Shown here piece by piece: positions 52,568-61,102 of a stretch of DNA of 64,000 nt. This DNA comes from Nitrosotalea sp. (GTDB lineage: Archaea; Thermoproteota; Nitrososphaeria; Nitrososphaerales; Nitrosopumilaceae): NCBI GenBank assembly GCA_025451075.1, contig JANWLA010000022.1, positions 1 through 64,000 of the forward strand. Direction: 5' to 3'. Positions within the stretch are counted from its first letter, which is position 1; each line of letters opens with the position of its first letter. The position numbers and the translations under genes were made by a program. The notes under the pieces were generated by a model. The model was not told the DNA's origin. It saw only the letters and a program-made list of their open reading frames with translations, and did no database searches.

Positions 52568-53107
52568 TCATTCAGAAAACCTTAGAGCAAACATATTCTT
52601 GTCATATTTGACATCTACTTTCTTCTGGAATAGTTCTTCAAAAATGAGCTCCAAGATTATTTTATTGTACAGTGACCAATTTTTGCCAAGATCATGCTTC
52701 ATGACAAAAGTATGTGTACCATCATCAATCATGTGGCTTACTTGAACTGAGGAGTTTAGCATTTGCATTTCAAACCAGGCCATAAATGACTTGACATCAG
52801 TTTCACCTTTCATGAACAGTGCAACATCACGCATCTCATCTTTTCCCATAGTACTTGCAATTTCGATTATCTCTTTTTCCTTTAGATTTTGAAAAATCTT
52901 GACAAATACTGGTTTGTTAAGACTGACCAGCCCAACCCTTGGCTGATATATATCCCACTCTAGAAATCTCTTCAAGGCCTGAGTGGCAAGGGTATTGGTA
53001 GTTACTTGGTGATTCTTTGCTTCATTCTGTAGCTTGTCAATAAGATCAGTATCAAATCTAAATGTGATAGTGGATGTTTTTTTCTTACCATTTGATGTTT
53101 CTTTCAT
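52568..53107 (-). CDS. ribbon-helix-helix DNA-binding protein
   Basis: After a basic start (MKETSNGKKKTSTITFRFD) comes a ribbon-helix-helix region (about 12-55: beta strand TITFRFD, then two helices DLIDKLQNEAKNHQV and NTLATQALKRFLEW). A C-terminal domain of about 120 residues has no known relatives by eye. The frame is open to 53173. TATA-like AGGTTTATCATT (minus, about 53143-53132) is about 30 bases before the ATG at 53107. It may regulate the divergent SRPBCC gene at 53232. Confidence 0.72.
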   Translation of the reverse strand: MKETSNGKKKTSTITFRFDTDLIDKLQNEAKNHQVTTNTLATQALKRFLEWDIYQPRVGLVSLNKPVFVKIFQNLKEKEIIEIASTMGKDEMRDVALFMKGETDVKSFMAWFEMQMLNSSVQVSHMIDDGTHTFVMKHDLGKNWSLYNKIILELIFEELFQKKVDVKYDKNMFALRFSE

Positions 53108-53231
53108 GGCATATCCAGTCTTTTGTCCATTTGAAAAATGATAAACCTGTCGTATCATACACAGCTCCACCATACACCTTGTCTTACAATGTATACGGCC
53201 ATGATTTATTCTAGTTTTACCAATATACTAC

Positions 53232-53717
53232 ATGGTAGAAATAAAAGTCAAGATACAGATTGACGCACCAATAGAAAAAGTCTGGAATATCATCTCGCAA
53301 GTTGACAATGATTCCGAGTTTTGGAATATTACCAAACTGCTAAAAAATATCTCAAAGAAAGAAAATGAGATAGTGCGAGAGATAATGCTGGACAAAATTG
53401 ACAAATGCAGTCAAACAGTAACTTTCCTGCCAAAAGAAGCAATACACGTGCAATGGACAAAAGGAGCGATAACTGGCACAAAGGACATGTCTTTGACCAT
53501 ACTTGGAAGCTCAACACTTCTAGAAGTCAAGATGAACTATGCCATTTCGGGTCCATCTCGATTCTTCCCTGGAAAGATAACAGAAAAACTGCAGATTGAG
53601 GCAGAGTATGCGTTAGATCTTATCAAGGAAAAAGCAGAGGGCAAGATGCATGTCATACCAATGGAGCCTAGAAAATTCTGGGCGGAAATGATAGAGCATG
53701 GTAACAAAAACCCATAA
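53232..53717 (+). CDS. SRPBCC-fold protein, second of three paralogues
   Basis: The 161-residue protein shares with the copies at 20646 and 62949 the blocks KVWNIISQVDND, FWNITKLLKNIS, EIVREIML, TGTKDMSLT and a long C-terminal helix. It adds an end of about 20 residues (RKFWAEMIEHGNK) that the 62949 copy also has (RKQWADLIHE), so these two are closer to each other. TATA-like TGATTTATTCTAG (about 53201-53213) lies about 26 bases before the ATG. Confidence 0.8.
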   Translation: MVEIKVKIQIDAPIEKVWNIISQVDNDSEFWNITKLLKNISKKENEIVREIMLDKIDKCSQTVTFLPKEAIHVQWTKGAITGTKDMSLTILGSSTLLEVKMNYAISGPSRFFPGKITEKLQIEAEYALDLIKEKAEGKMHVIPMEPRKFWAEMIEHGNKNP

Positions 53718-53790
53718 AGGAGCAATTTATGCACTACACACCCGCACAAATAAAACGCTCCCAATTTTTATTTTGAGTGTTGAAGATATG

Positions 53791-53958
53791 TTAACCGGTT
53801 TCTAATTTCAGTAGTTCTTCCGTGGCAATCCTTTTTTCAGACTCCAAAGTTCCTTTTTGTTCATTGCTAAGATTTTGTCCGCTGAGCTTCTCATTTAGTT
53901 GAATGATTCGCATTTGGTAGATTTTAATTGATTCAGCTATAGCTTTTTTCTTGTTCAT
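53791..53958 (-). CDS. 55-aa helical coiled-coil protein
   Basis: A short, charged helical protein: MNKKKAIAESIKIYQMRI...LNEKLSGQNLSNEQ...EELLKLETG. The ATG at 53958 fits TATA-like GTTAAATCTG about 27 bases upstream. Starts at 53967 or 53991 are possible. No family is recognised. Confidence 0.5.
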   Translation of the reverse strand: MNKKKAIAESIKIYQMRIIQLNEKLSGQNLSNEQKGTLESEKRIATEELLKLETG

Positions 53959-54060
53959 AGCATACATCCAATTAAGCTTCAGATTTAACAATACCTATCA
54001 GGAGTAAGATTACAAAAATTACTCAATGACCCCATACGTATGAATCCAAGAATGAAATTT

Positions 54061-54177
54061 TTATGTCAATTCATTGTGACATTTTGGACAAGCATTAACA
54101 TCATCAGCAGAATGATGTTTACTTGGTTTTGCCTGATATCCGCACTTCATGCACGATCCAGTTGTAAAAATAGGCAT
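54061..54177 (-). CDS. 38-aa zinc-ribbon microprotein
   Basis: The ORF encodes MPIFTTGSCMKCGYQAKPSK, then HHSADDVNACPKCHNELT. The two CxxC knuckles make a complete zinc ribbon. TATA-like ACCTAAATGC (minus, about 54209-54200) stands about 27 bases before the ATG. The role is unknown. Confidence 0.6.
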   Translation of the reverse strand: MPIFTTGSCMKCGYQAKPSKHHSADDVNACPKCHNELT

Positions 54178-54275
54178 GAGTATTAGTCGGTGACATCGCA
54201 TTTAGGTAGTTATACGATCAACTAAATCATTGATTCAAGTTCTGTAAGACTCATTTTATCATCATTTGTCGTGAA

Positions 54276-54899
54276 CTAGCTGAACATCGTGAATGGTTTT
54301 GATCTTGCTGAAATCAATATTATTGACATTATGGAAATAACTAGTATCAACACACTAACCTGTCCAAACTCTGGAACTACATTTGGACCAACAACAACAT
54401 CAGTAGAATATTGGAATGAAGTTCCTACAAAGTTATTATTTGCATCATAAAATGGCAAACTTTTCCCATTGTTTACTGCCAAATCTATTTCCAGTGTTCC
54501 AATTCCTACGTCTTGATCTGCTTTGATTGTACATTCGTATTGTCCTGTAACCTGTGTTCCGTTAAACGCCTTGATTGGAAATGACTGACAGTTTTCAATC
54601 ATACCAGGAGTTCCCCTTGATACATGCGTTATTGTCTTGAATTGAAATGTTCCATTGCCTGTTTCACCTGTAACATACCACTTGATTGTTGTTTCATGAG
54701 TGTGTGTGGTATCAATTATGACTGGAGAAGGCTCATTTGTTTGTGCACCGTTTTGATCGATGAAATACCACTGGACACATGCTCCACTATTATCGGACGA
54801 ACAGGATTCTAACGATGCATATGCAGGTAAGAGAGCAGGTGCCACTAGAATACCAATCGTCATAATAACAAGTAATGCAAAAATTGGTCTTGTTTTCAA
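54276..54899 (-). CDS. secreted protein with PEFG-CTERM sorting tail
   Basis: The 207-residue protein has an N-terminal signal (about 8-28), a beta-rich ectodomain with three cysteines (SCSSDNSGACVQW and NCQSF), and a C-terminal VPEFGQVSVLILVISIM-type helix followed by ARSK. This is the PEFG-CTERM signal of thaumarchaea, thought to be cut and processed by a membrane archaeosortase. The start is TTG at 54899, with TATA-like AATATTATATAAC (about 54930-54918) about 25 bases upstream. Confidence 0.8.
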   Translation of the reverse strand: MKTRPIFALLVIMTIGILVAPALLPAYASLESCSSDNSGACVQWYFIDQNGAQTNEPSPVIIDTTHTHETTIKWYVTGETGNGTFQFKTITHVSRGTPGMIENCQSFPIKAFNGTQVTGQYECTIKADQDVGIGTLEIDLAVNNGKSLPFYDANNNFVGTSFQYSTDVVVGPNVVPEFGQVSVLILVISIMSIILISARSKPFTMFS

Positions 54900-55064
54900 T
54901 CCATCAATTTATCGTGTTATATAATATTAAAGCAATTCTGTTTTAGCGAATAACGGGATAAGAAAAATCGTAAGTGTGAGAATTTGAAAAATTTGTGCCA
55001 ATTTGATTTTAAATTCTATCATGAAAGTGACTAGTTTCCAATCCTGGCAATTATTGAAAATTAT

Positions 55065-55559
55065 TCAATATGGCGGAGGCTGTACTATGAGTTGACCTCT
55101 CATTGTGGGTTGGTGAAATGTACACAAGTAAGTAAATGTTCCAGTGGTGTTTGCAACAAATGTTATAGTTTTATTCTCACGGGGATGTACAACAACATCG
55201 ATGTTATTGTACGGTTTGTCATAGATAGTAAATGAATGATTATCTCCACCAGGTTCTTCGATGTTAAAGAAATGAATTGTCACTTCATCACCTTTGAAGA
55301 CAGCTATGACGGGCATACTGTAAATATCACGCGGCATACCCATTTCGGTCTCATTAAAACCAGGTATGTCACTATCAAATAGGTAAAATTCCTTATGTTT
55401 GCCAACATATTGTTGTTGAGTGTTATTTTGTTGAATATTCAGATTATTGACATGTTGTGTAGTCAAGAGGGGTGCTGTTATGATAAATAATGCAATAGCA
55501 ATAGCAATTGCGGCAACAGATATTCCTAATATTATTACAGTAGTATTTGCGGCCAACAT
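55065..55559 (-). CDS. membrane-anchored cupredoxin (blue copper protein)
   Basis: An N-terminal anchor helix (about 8-30) is followed by one cupredoxin domain. The type-1 copper ligands are visible: H in GGDNHSF, and the C-terminal set C, H and M in YLCTFHQPTMRGQL. Such proteins carry electrons in the copper-rich respiratory chains of thaumarchaea. The 164-residue length is normal. It is divergent from the membrane/winged-helix pair at 55703-56317. Confidence 0.92.
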   Translation of the reverse strand: MLAANTTVIILGISVAAIAIAIALFIITAPLLTTQHVNNLNIQQNNTQQQYVGKHKEFYLFDSDIPGFNETEMGMPRDIYSMPVIAVFKGDEVTIHFFNIEEPGGDNHSFTIYDKPYNNIDVVVHPRENKTITFVANTTGTFTYLCTFHQPTMRGQLIVQPPPY

Positions 55560-55702
55560 GAATTTTCATTACTCGTAGATTTTAATGGTGCCTACCATTC
55601 TCATAGATGAGAATGGAAGGTAGCATATTATGCATTATAAAAAAAATTTATTGTCGTGAATAAAAATATCTATTAGCACCATGCGACGAGATTATATAGA
55701 CA

Positions 55703-55972
55703 ATGGTTGAATTATCGATTACCAACTATGTACTTCTTGCTGCACATATCATAGTTGGATCTATTCTAGTTTTCTTTGCCACAAGAGCGTTCAAGAGAAC
55801 GAAATATTTTCCAATGGCCCTTCTGGTAATAGGGTTTACACTGCTAGTCCTCGGAGAAACTGTCATTGAATACATATTTGCATTTACAGGCGAGAGTTTT
55901 GGAAAAATAATTGAAGAAGGGTTTGAGATAGCAGGATTCATTGTACTAATCATAGCAGTCAAGAAAAGCTAG
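55703..55972 (+). CDS. three-helix membrane protein coupled to a winged helix
   Basis: This 89-residue protein has three hydrophobic helices (about 8-25, 35-53 and 70-86) and a loop FKRTKYFPMAL between the first two. It is related to the 107-residue protein at 14509-14832 by loop, spacing and the VKKS/VKKK end. The winged-helix gene starts three bases after the stop, so the two are coupled. A membrane partner for the regulator is the simplest reading (inference). Confidence 0.7.
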   Translation: MVELSITNYVLLAAHIIVGSILVFFATRAFKRTKYFPMALLVIGFTLLVLGETVIEYIFAFTGESFGKIIEEGFEIAGFIVLIIAVKKS

Positions 55973-55975
55973 AAA

Positions 55976-56317
55976 ATGACAAATGATGATGAGATCCTAA
56001 CAATACTGGGAGATGAATATAGCAGAAAAATTCTCTCAATACTTGCAAAAAATGAAATGAATGCTCTTGAAATATCTACAAAACTTGACATTCCAGCTTC
56101 GACAACTTATAGGAAGATCAAGAATCTGGAAAGTCTTGCCCTCATAAAGAAGACCAAGGTCATTCGTACACTTGAGGGCCTTGATGAAAGTTACTACAAG
56201 AGCCTAGTCTCAGGAATAGAGGTAAAGTTTCGAAATGGTGAAATGTCATGTAAAATCGAAAAATTTACCATGGATGAAAAGATACAAAGACTTTGGGAAA
56301 AATTCTCAGAAAAATAA
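55976..56317 (+). CDS. winged-helix regulator coupled to membrane protein
   Basis: The 113-residue ArsR-like winged helix has ILTILGDEYSRKILSILAKN, ALEISTKLDIPASTTYRKI as recognition helix and a wing (IKKTKVIRTLEG). Its gene directly follows the three-helix membrane gene. The order is the reverse of the 14.5-15.4 kb pair, where the regulator comes first. Confidence 0.82.
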   Translation: MTNDDEILTILGDEYSRKILSILAKNEMNALEISTKLDIPASTTYRKIKNLESLALIKKTKVIRTLEGLDESYYKSLVSGIEVKFRNGEMSCKIEKFTMDEKIQRLWEKFSEK

Positions 56318-56324
56318 GTCGGGT

Positions 56325-56735
56325 TTATTGTGAAATGGCTATCTTTGCATTCTTCCAGTTTCGTAGCAGTAGTAAAGATATTACTATTATAGAGCCCTGA
56401 GTAATCTTGGCAAGTATATCTACTATGCCTACATCTTCTTGTATGCCTACTAGTGGCAAGCTAACAGTTCTTGATACAGCATATAGTCCAATCAAGGCCA
56501 GTGAGACAAGACTTGCTATTACATATGGAGCTCTGCTGTGGAGATTGTTCTTTATCATCCATATTCCAAGCGGAAGATATACAATTGCCGCAGTTGCAAA
56601 AAGCATTGTCTGAATCTGGCTAGGAACATCACTTGATTCTTGCATTTGAGAGTATGCTGTAACAAAATAGATTCCGCTGTTTCCAAGCACTAGAATTACT
56701 ATAATCATAATGAACTGTTGTGTTGATTTTTTCAT
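56325..56735 (-). CDS. four-helix membrane protein, paralogue of 13639-14136
   Basis: The 136-residue protein has four helices (about 5-28, 45-62, 70-88 and 105-128) and shares YLPLGIWMIKNN, APYVIASLV, AVSRTVSLPLVGIQEDVG and the ending RNWK with the protein at 13639. It lacks the acidic insert of that copy. It is convergent with the winged-helix gene, seven bases apart. The function is unknown. Confidence 0.7.
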   Translation of the reverse strand: MKKSTQQFIMIIVILVLGNSGIYFVTAYSQMQESSDVPSQIQTMLFATAAIVYLPLGIWMIKNNLHSRAPYVIASLVSLALIGLYAVSRTVSLPLVGIQEDVGIVDILAKITQGSIIVISLLLLRNWKNAKIAISQ

Positions 56736-56901
56736 TATTTGTAATTTGTATTACATATTTAATTGTCTAACTACCATTTTCATCAACGAGAATGCTAAAA
56801 ATAAAAAAGAAGACATTTGTCAGAAAAAGAAAATGATGTGTCAAAAGAAGTTTTTCTCATATTGTGGATTTTAGAAAAAAATAGAATGTAGTTTAGCTAA
56901 A

Positions 56902-57120
56902 CTACGGTCCAGATTCCCCTGATTCAGTAGAGCCTGATTTGGCTGGTTCTGTTGAATTAGATGTAGATTTGTTAGTCTCTTGAAGATTCAGAGCATTCTC
57001 CGTATGTTCCTCTCCAGGTAATACCAGTGCCTTATCTCCCGTGATAGTTTTAAGACCTATCACTACAACTGCAATTGCAATCATGGTAATTGCAATGCCA
57101 ACTAGAATTTTTTTATTCAT
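56902..57120 (-). CDS. small membrane-anchored protein with low-complexity tail
   Basis: The 72-residue protein has an N-terminal helix (about 4-24) followed by a Ser/Thr/Glu/Asn-rich tail ending SGSTESGESGP. It is probably anchored with the tail outside. No lipobox cysteine is present. The role is unknown. Confidence 0.55.
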   Translation of the reverse strand: MNKKILVGIAITMIAIAVVVIGLKTITGDKALVLPGEEHTENALNLQETNKSTSNSTEPAKSGSTESGESGP

Positions 57121-57217
57121 AACATCGTTTTCTTGTATAGACTATAATGTCTAGTTGTCATTCCTATGGATGAAAATGGTAGCATCCGTTTTATTCTGAC
57201 TGGCATATTAGTGATTC

Positions 57218-57451
57218 ATGAAAATATATTCATATGTACTAATGACACTTGTCATACTTGCCACAAGTGCACCAACACTAGCAATTGCACAATATGAAAA
57301 CGATGGTGGTAGTCAACCAGACACGATGATCCTAACTATCTTCAGTTTAACATTATACATTACCATATTTGCAATACTTGGCATAGTCGGATATTCAGTT
57401 TGGAAAGTATTCAAGATAAGACAAAAGGCTGCTAAAATGAAATTGGCGTAA
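57218..57451 (+). CDS. small membrane protein beside a putative haem b protein
   Basis: This 77-residue protein has a cleavable-looking signal (about 5-24, ending LAIAQY), a short loop and one membrane helix (about 38-62), then a basic end (KIRQKAAKMKLA). The next gene starts six bases later, so the two form an operon. It may be a small subunit of that membrane protein. Confidence 0.65.
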   Translation: MKIYSYVLMTLVILATSAPTLAIAQYENDGGSQPDTMILTIFSLTLYITIFAILGIVGYSVWKVFKIRQKAAKMKLA

Positions 57452-57456
57452 TCTTT

Positions 57457-57993
57457 ATGCGAATTTTTTCCATCCAACCATACTTGAAAATATCCATGTT
57501 ACTAGCACTTGTACTTGTTCCAGCAGTGGCTTATGCAGATGATGGGGGAAGATTTAGCGTACCTGATACGCTGGGTTGGTTAGCCATTGGATGCGGCATG
57601 GCAGCAAATATCTCGCTTGTCACATTCAAAATGATAAAGAAGATGCGCGTCATGAAATTAGTTGGGGGTTCTGGCACCTCACAAAGTTTGACATCCATGT
57701 ACCAACCAGTATTGAATTTTCACATCATGTTAAATTCAGTAGGATTCTTTGCAGGTTTGTCGCACGGATTTATACTCATTCGAGGCCTCGATTACATCTC
57801 ACTTTCATTGGCCATAGTCATGACGGTGTCAATGATTAGTGGCATAATACTTCGATTCACATCTGGTAAAAATTTAAAATTCTTCAGCAGACTAGTTCAT
57901 GGACAAGCCGTTCTTGCGGCAATGCTTGTAACACTTGTTGTTTTACATGTGATTACAAGATGGCATCATGGAATTATCATGAATTTCATATGA
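57457..57993 (+). CDS. membrane protein resembling a di-haem b (b561/ferric-reductase-like) subunit
   Basis: The 178-residue protein has an N-terminal signal or helix (about 8-27) and four further helices. Two helices carry histidine pairs at haem b spacing: FHIMLNS...LSHGF (14 residues apart) and VHGQAVLAAMLV...VLHVI (16 apart), with another His pair in RWHHG. Two such helices could hold two haems across the membrane. No family is recognised with certainty, so the haem role is inferred from the histidine pattern. It lies near the cupredoxin gene, which makes an electron-transfer role reasonable. Confidence 0.6.
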   Translation: MRIFSIQPYLKISMLLALVLVPAVAYADDGGRFSVPDTLGWLAIGCGMAANISLVTFKMIKKMRVMKLVGGSGTSQSLTSMYQPVLNFHIMLNSVGFFAGLSHGFILIRGLDYISLSLAIVMTVSMISGIILRFTSGKNLKFFSRLVHGQAVLAAMLVTLVVLHVITRWHHGIIMNFI

Positions 57994-58065
57994 GGTAATT
58001 TTCGTCCATGCAACACCATGTAGAAAAAATACTTCAAAAGATAAACTTCACAGATTTGAATCCAA

Positions 58066-58175
58066 GGATGTCATAATTTTTGGAAGAATTATTCTAAATC
58101 TTGTAGGGTTATTCTTTACATCTATTGTACCGTGGTGAGCTTTGACTATGTTGTTATTATCAAAATCAATAGTTA
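58066..58175 (-). pseudogene. remnant of a histidine kinase C-terminus
   Basis: On the minus strand a short frame reads NNNIVKAHHGTIDVKNNP, then TRFRIILPKIM and a stop at about 58046. This is the G2-type end of a histidine kinase ATPase domain (family pattern IVKAHGGTIxVxSNP...FxIxLP). The rest of the domain is missing, so this is a decayed fragment. Confidence 0.55.
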
Positions 58176-58206
58176 TTTTAATTTGCAGAGATGAGTAATA
58201 TGTTTT

Positions 58207-58540
58207 TTACAAAATTGGATTTATTGCATTTTTAATTATAGATACCATTGCTTGAGCACAATAGATGACATTTTTCTCCCAAATACTGGACAAACTTGAT
58301 GCTATACCTTCCTGCACCACATCCAATGTCTGCGGCATGTATGCTCGAAAGGTCTCGGAGCTTGTTTGTAATAAATAATATTGGACCAATCTCAACCATA
58401 AGATTATGATACTGAATACAAAAAAATTGAATGAAAAGAAATGATTGAACTGATACATCGATAAAAAATATCTTAATATTTTTATTTTGAGCCAATTTGG
58501 GTAAAGAAGATAAGTCTTCTGTAACATGGTAACTTAACAA
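58207..58540 (-). pseudogene. frameshifted, truncated copy of the methyltransferase at 61693-62496
   Basis: Minus-strand frames here give GPILFITNKLRDLSSIHAAD and IGCGAGRYSIKFVQYLGEKCH (joined), nearly the same as GPILFIANKLQSLSNIHAAD and IGCGAGRYSLKLVQHLGEKCH of the intact gene. The DNA of 58262-58396 aligns with 62276-62410. The reading continues in a different frame after that block, and the remaining two thirds of the enzyme are absent. It is a partial duplicate that has decayed. Confidence 0.75.
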
Positions 58541-58581
58541 GGTTCATCAGTCTCTAAATAGTGAAATATTGAAAAATAACT

Positions 58582-58686
58582 ATGGAAAAAATTAACAATA
58601 CGATGAGAACAAGACGCATAGACGAAAATCTATACTGGATGGAACAAAAAACAGGTATGATATGTGTAAAGTTCCACCATCAATAG
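58582..58686 (+). CDS. 34-aa candidate microprotein in the remnant region
   Basis: The ORF encodes MEKINNTMRTRRIDENLYWM followed by EQKTGMICVKFHHQ. TATA-like TCTAAATAGTG (about 58552-58562) stands about 26 bases before the ATG, as in real genes of this window. It may be a small gene or the transcribed start of a lost longer gene; the neighbouring sequences are gene fragments. Confidence 0.3.
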   Translation: MEKINNTMRTRRIDENLYWMEQKTGMICVKFHHQ

Positions 58687-58933
58687 AGCAAGTATCTGAT
58701 GAACTTAAACGTCCAGTGTATGCAAACCTGTAAGAGTTACCTGTATTTCATGCCTGAAATTTTAGAATTGACTTATACCAAAAATATTGAATGCGAGGTG
58801 TCCGGCCCGATCCATCCTTTTTTAAACTAGAAGAATTCTACCATAATTTTTTAAATCATACATGCCCAATACGTCTAGAAAATTAAAATTCTATACTTTA
58901 GATGGTACTCATGTACAAATGAATTCTGTGAGA
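58687..58933. other. gene-poor remnant region
   Basis: These 247 bases hold no acceptable ORF. A frame of 23 codons at 58662-58733 (ending PVYANL) overlaps the candidate microgene in another frame and may be a fragment. The 3' end of the antiporter gene starts at 58934. Confidence 0.4.
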
Positions 58934-60160
58934 TTAAACCAACTCACTTGGGTGTTTACTACGTGATCTCTTGGTCATCCAAAGTGTGCCAATGGTAGTT
59001 ACTACGTTTGTCAATATAATGACGTAAACTGTAAGATTCAAGAAAGTGTTTGCCAGAGGAATACCTTCATTTAATGCAACAATTGAAAGTGTTGCCGGAA
59101 CAATACCTTGAGCACATATGAGGAAAATGATTTTTTTATCTTTATCTAGTTCTGAATTACGCGTAGATATCTTTGTTGCAATGTATCTGAAGAGTAATAA
59201 TATTCCAAGAAAAGATAATGATAGTATTATGTTGGAAATTATTTCTTCGGGATTTATCAAAAAAGTCAAACCCAGAAATACAAAGAAAAATGTCTCCATC
59301 AAAAAAGACATCTCGCTTTGAAACTTGTTAAAATGTTCACCCATTTCGCCAATTGTAAGTTTTTGATGTAAAAATGAGAAAACAGATTTTTCATTTCCAA
59401 TCAATAATCCAAATATGAGAACTGCTATCAGACCGCTTCCACCTAAGATCTGTGTAACCGAATATGTGGCAAAGAGTAATCCCAATGTGAATACGTACAT
59501 GTATTTGAAATTTTGAAGGAATTTGAGAACAAATAACCACAGTATTGAAAGTACTATACCTAATACGATGCCAACAAAAAAATTCAATCCTATTGTTTCA
59601 AGTGGAATTATCCAACTGGTGGTTCCAGTCTTGTACAGGTTTAAAAATGCGGCAAACATGACGATTGATAAAATTGAATTTATTAAAGACTCTAGTGTAA
59701 GAAATGTTATGGTTTTTTCTCTAAGTTTCAGATTGCGTGCCAATGGGATCACCACAGCAGCTGTAGTTTCACCTCCTATCATGGAACCAAAAATTAATGA
59801 TTGGACAAGATCCCACTTAAAAATAAGATGGCCAAAAATTCCTATTACGAAGATGCTCGATATGACATAGATTACAACTTGGATTAGTGTTCTACTACTT
59901 TCTTTTATAACCGCGCGTATCTTCATATCCATTCCACTGTAAAATAATATCATGATCAAAGTAAATGAAGAAAATATACCAAGTACTGGAATCATAGAAT
60001 CTCTTGGAAATACGTGAAAGATTGGTCCAAGCATTATTCCCACAAAAATCAAAAAAAGGTAATATGAAATGCCTGTTTTTTTAAAGAAGATCTCGCCACC
60101 AAATCCAAGAACTATGATGACTGCAATGGCCACAAATACTGTTATTTCATTAATCATCAC
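58934..60160 (-). CDS. CPA-type Na+(K+)/H+ antiporter
   Basis: This 408-residue membrane protein has about twelve helices and CPA-family features: FVGIMLGPIFHVFP near the start, FYSGMDMKIRAVIKES, GSMIGGETTAAVVIPLA (at the ion site the family's DD/ND is replaced by a GGETT stretch), LTLESLINSILSIVMF and GSGLIAVLIFGLLIGN. The conserved LESxxND is seen as LESLINS. There is no C-terminal TrkA-N domain. It is divergent from a UspA gene, which may regulate it. Confidence 0.85.
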   Translation of the reverse strand: MMINEITVFVAIAVIIVLGFGGEIFFKKTGISYYLFLIFVGIMLGPIFHVFPRDSMIPVLGIFSSFTLIMILFYSGMDMKIRAVIKESSRTLIQVVIYVISSIFVIGIFGHLIFKWDLVQSLIFGSMIGGETTAAVVIPLARNLKLREKTITFLTLESLINSILSIVMFAAFLNLYKTGTTSWIIPLETIGLNFFVGIVLGIVLSILWLFVLKFLQNFKYMYVFTLGLLFATYSVTQILGGSGLIAVLIFGLLIGNEKSVFSFLHQKLTIGEMGEHFNKFQSEMSFLMETFFFVFLGLTFLINPEEIISNIILSLSFLGILLLFRYIATKISTRNSELDKDKKIIFLICAQGIVPATLSIVALNEGIPLANTFLNLTVYVIILTNVVTTIGTLWMTKRSRSKHPSELV

Positions 60161-60243
60161 ATGTTGTTCTTGCTATTCGGTGTTAAGTTTTATTCCCTCT
60201 TTCACAGAAAAGGAAATTTTACTTATCAGTAAAACTGACACAT

Positions 60244-60717
60244 ATGTACGCACCACTTAACTCAAATGAATGTATATTAAATTCAATGTTGCAAAACAGA
60301 TTCAAAAAGATTCTTGTACCACTAGACGGTTCACTAAATTCCATTCGAGGACTCAATGAGGCGATCTCGCTGGCAAGACAGAGTGACGCGGTAATAACTG
60401 GTATCCATGTAATGCCAAACTATTCTCCAAAAGTATCAAGGATATTAAAGTCATACAAATCTGAATTGATAAAGAATGCAAAAAAGATAATGTCTCAAGC
60501 AAAAACAAGTGCTGCAAGGCATGGCATTACATTCTATGAAAAAAACACAACGTCAAGAGATGTAGTGAGTACAATAATCGGTTATGCGAAATCAAATAGG
60601 TCTGATATCATAATAATGGGTTCACAAGGAGATGGCAATAGACGTAAAGAATATCTTGGTAGTGTTGCAAATGGCATACTTCATGACTCCAAGACACCTG
60701 TACTCATAGTAAAGTAA
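60244..60717 (+). CDS. universal stress protein UspA
   Basis: This single UspA domain has the start FKKILVPLDGSLNSIRGLNE, GIHVMPNY and the ATP-type end IIMGSQGDGNRRKEYLGSVANG...VLIVK (G-x2-G-x9-GS pattern). The ATG at 60244 fits TATA-like AATTTTACTTA (about 60213-60223). A start at 60286 would give the more usual length. Next to an antiporter, it may be part of an ion-stress response. Confidence 0.85.
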   Translation: MYAPLNSNECILNSMLQNRFKKILVPLDGSLNSIRGLNEAISLARQSDAVITGIHVMPNYSPKVSRILKSYKSELIKNAKKIMSQAKTSAARHGITFYEKNTTSRDVVSTIIGYAKSNRSDIIIMGSQGDGNRRKEYLGSVANGILHDSKTPVLIVK

Positions 60718-60805
60718 AAGGACAATGGTTTGACAAACAAACACGAATTCATGAACGCGGCGCAAAAAAATACATGAGAGTGAAACAGCTCCAATTAGAA
60801 AACCA

Positions 60806-60919
60806 ATGGATGAAGGAGTTCCTACAATTCGCGAAGTAATTAGCAATCAAAAAAGACTTGCAACCATGATAGAATACATAGTTCAGATCATAGAAGAATC
60901 AAATAAAAAAATAAAATAA
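60806..60919 (+). CDS. 37-aa candidate microprotein
   Basis: The ORF encodes MDEGVPTIREVISNQKRLAT followed by MIEYIVQIIEESNKKIK. It is predicted helical with protein-like composition. No good TATA spacing was found; it may be translated from the UspA transcript. No family is recognised. Confidence 0.35.
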   Translation: MDEGVPTIREVISNQKRLATMIEYIVQIIEESNKKIK

Positions 60920-60976
60920 GAATAACAATTGAAAAGCATTCTGATGAGAATATAAAATGAGACAAGCGATTAGACT

Positions 60977-61102
60977 ATGGCAGAAAAAATCGTAACTGTC
61001 CAAGAGTTTGAAAAACTAATCTCGGAAGGCTGGCAGTATATCGCAACCCTACCAAATGACAAAATTTTGGTCAAAAATAGCCGGGCTCGTAGTTACATGT
61101 AA
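60977..61102 (+). CDS. 41-aa microprotein resembling an integrase C-terminal tail
   Basis: The ORF encodes MAEKIVTVQEFEKLISEGWQ, then YIATLPNDKILVKNSRARSYM. The form 'EFEKLISEGWQYIATLPNDK' is like the last alpha/beta stretch of some archaeal tyrosine recombinases and of small free-standing archaeal proteins. TATA-like GAATATAAAATG (about 60948-60959) lies about 24 bases before the ATG, so it looks expressed. A GC-rich hairpin (61083-61111) covers its stop codon. Confidence 0.5.
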   Translation: MAEKIVTVQEFEKLISEGWQYIATLPNDKILVKNSRARSYM

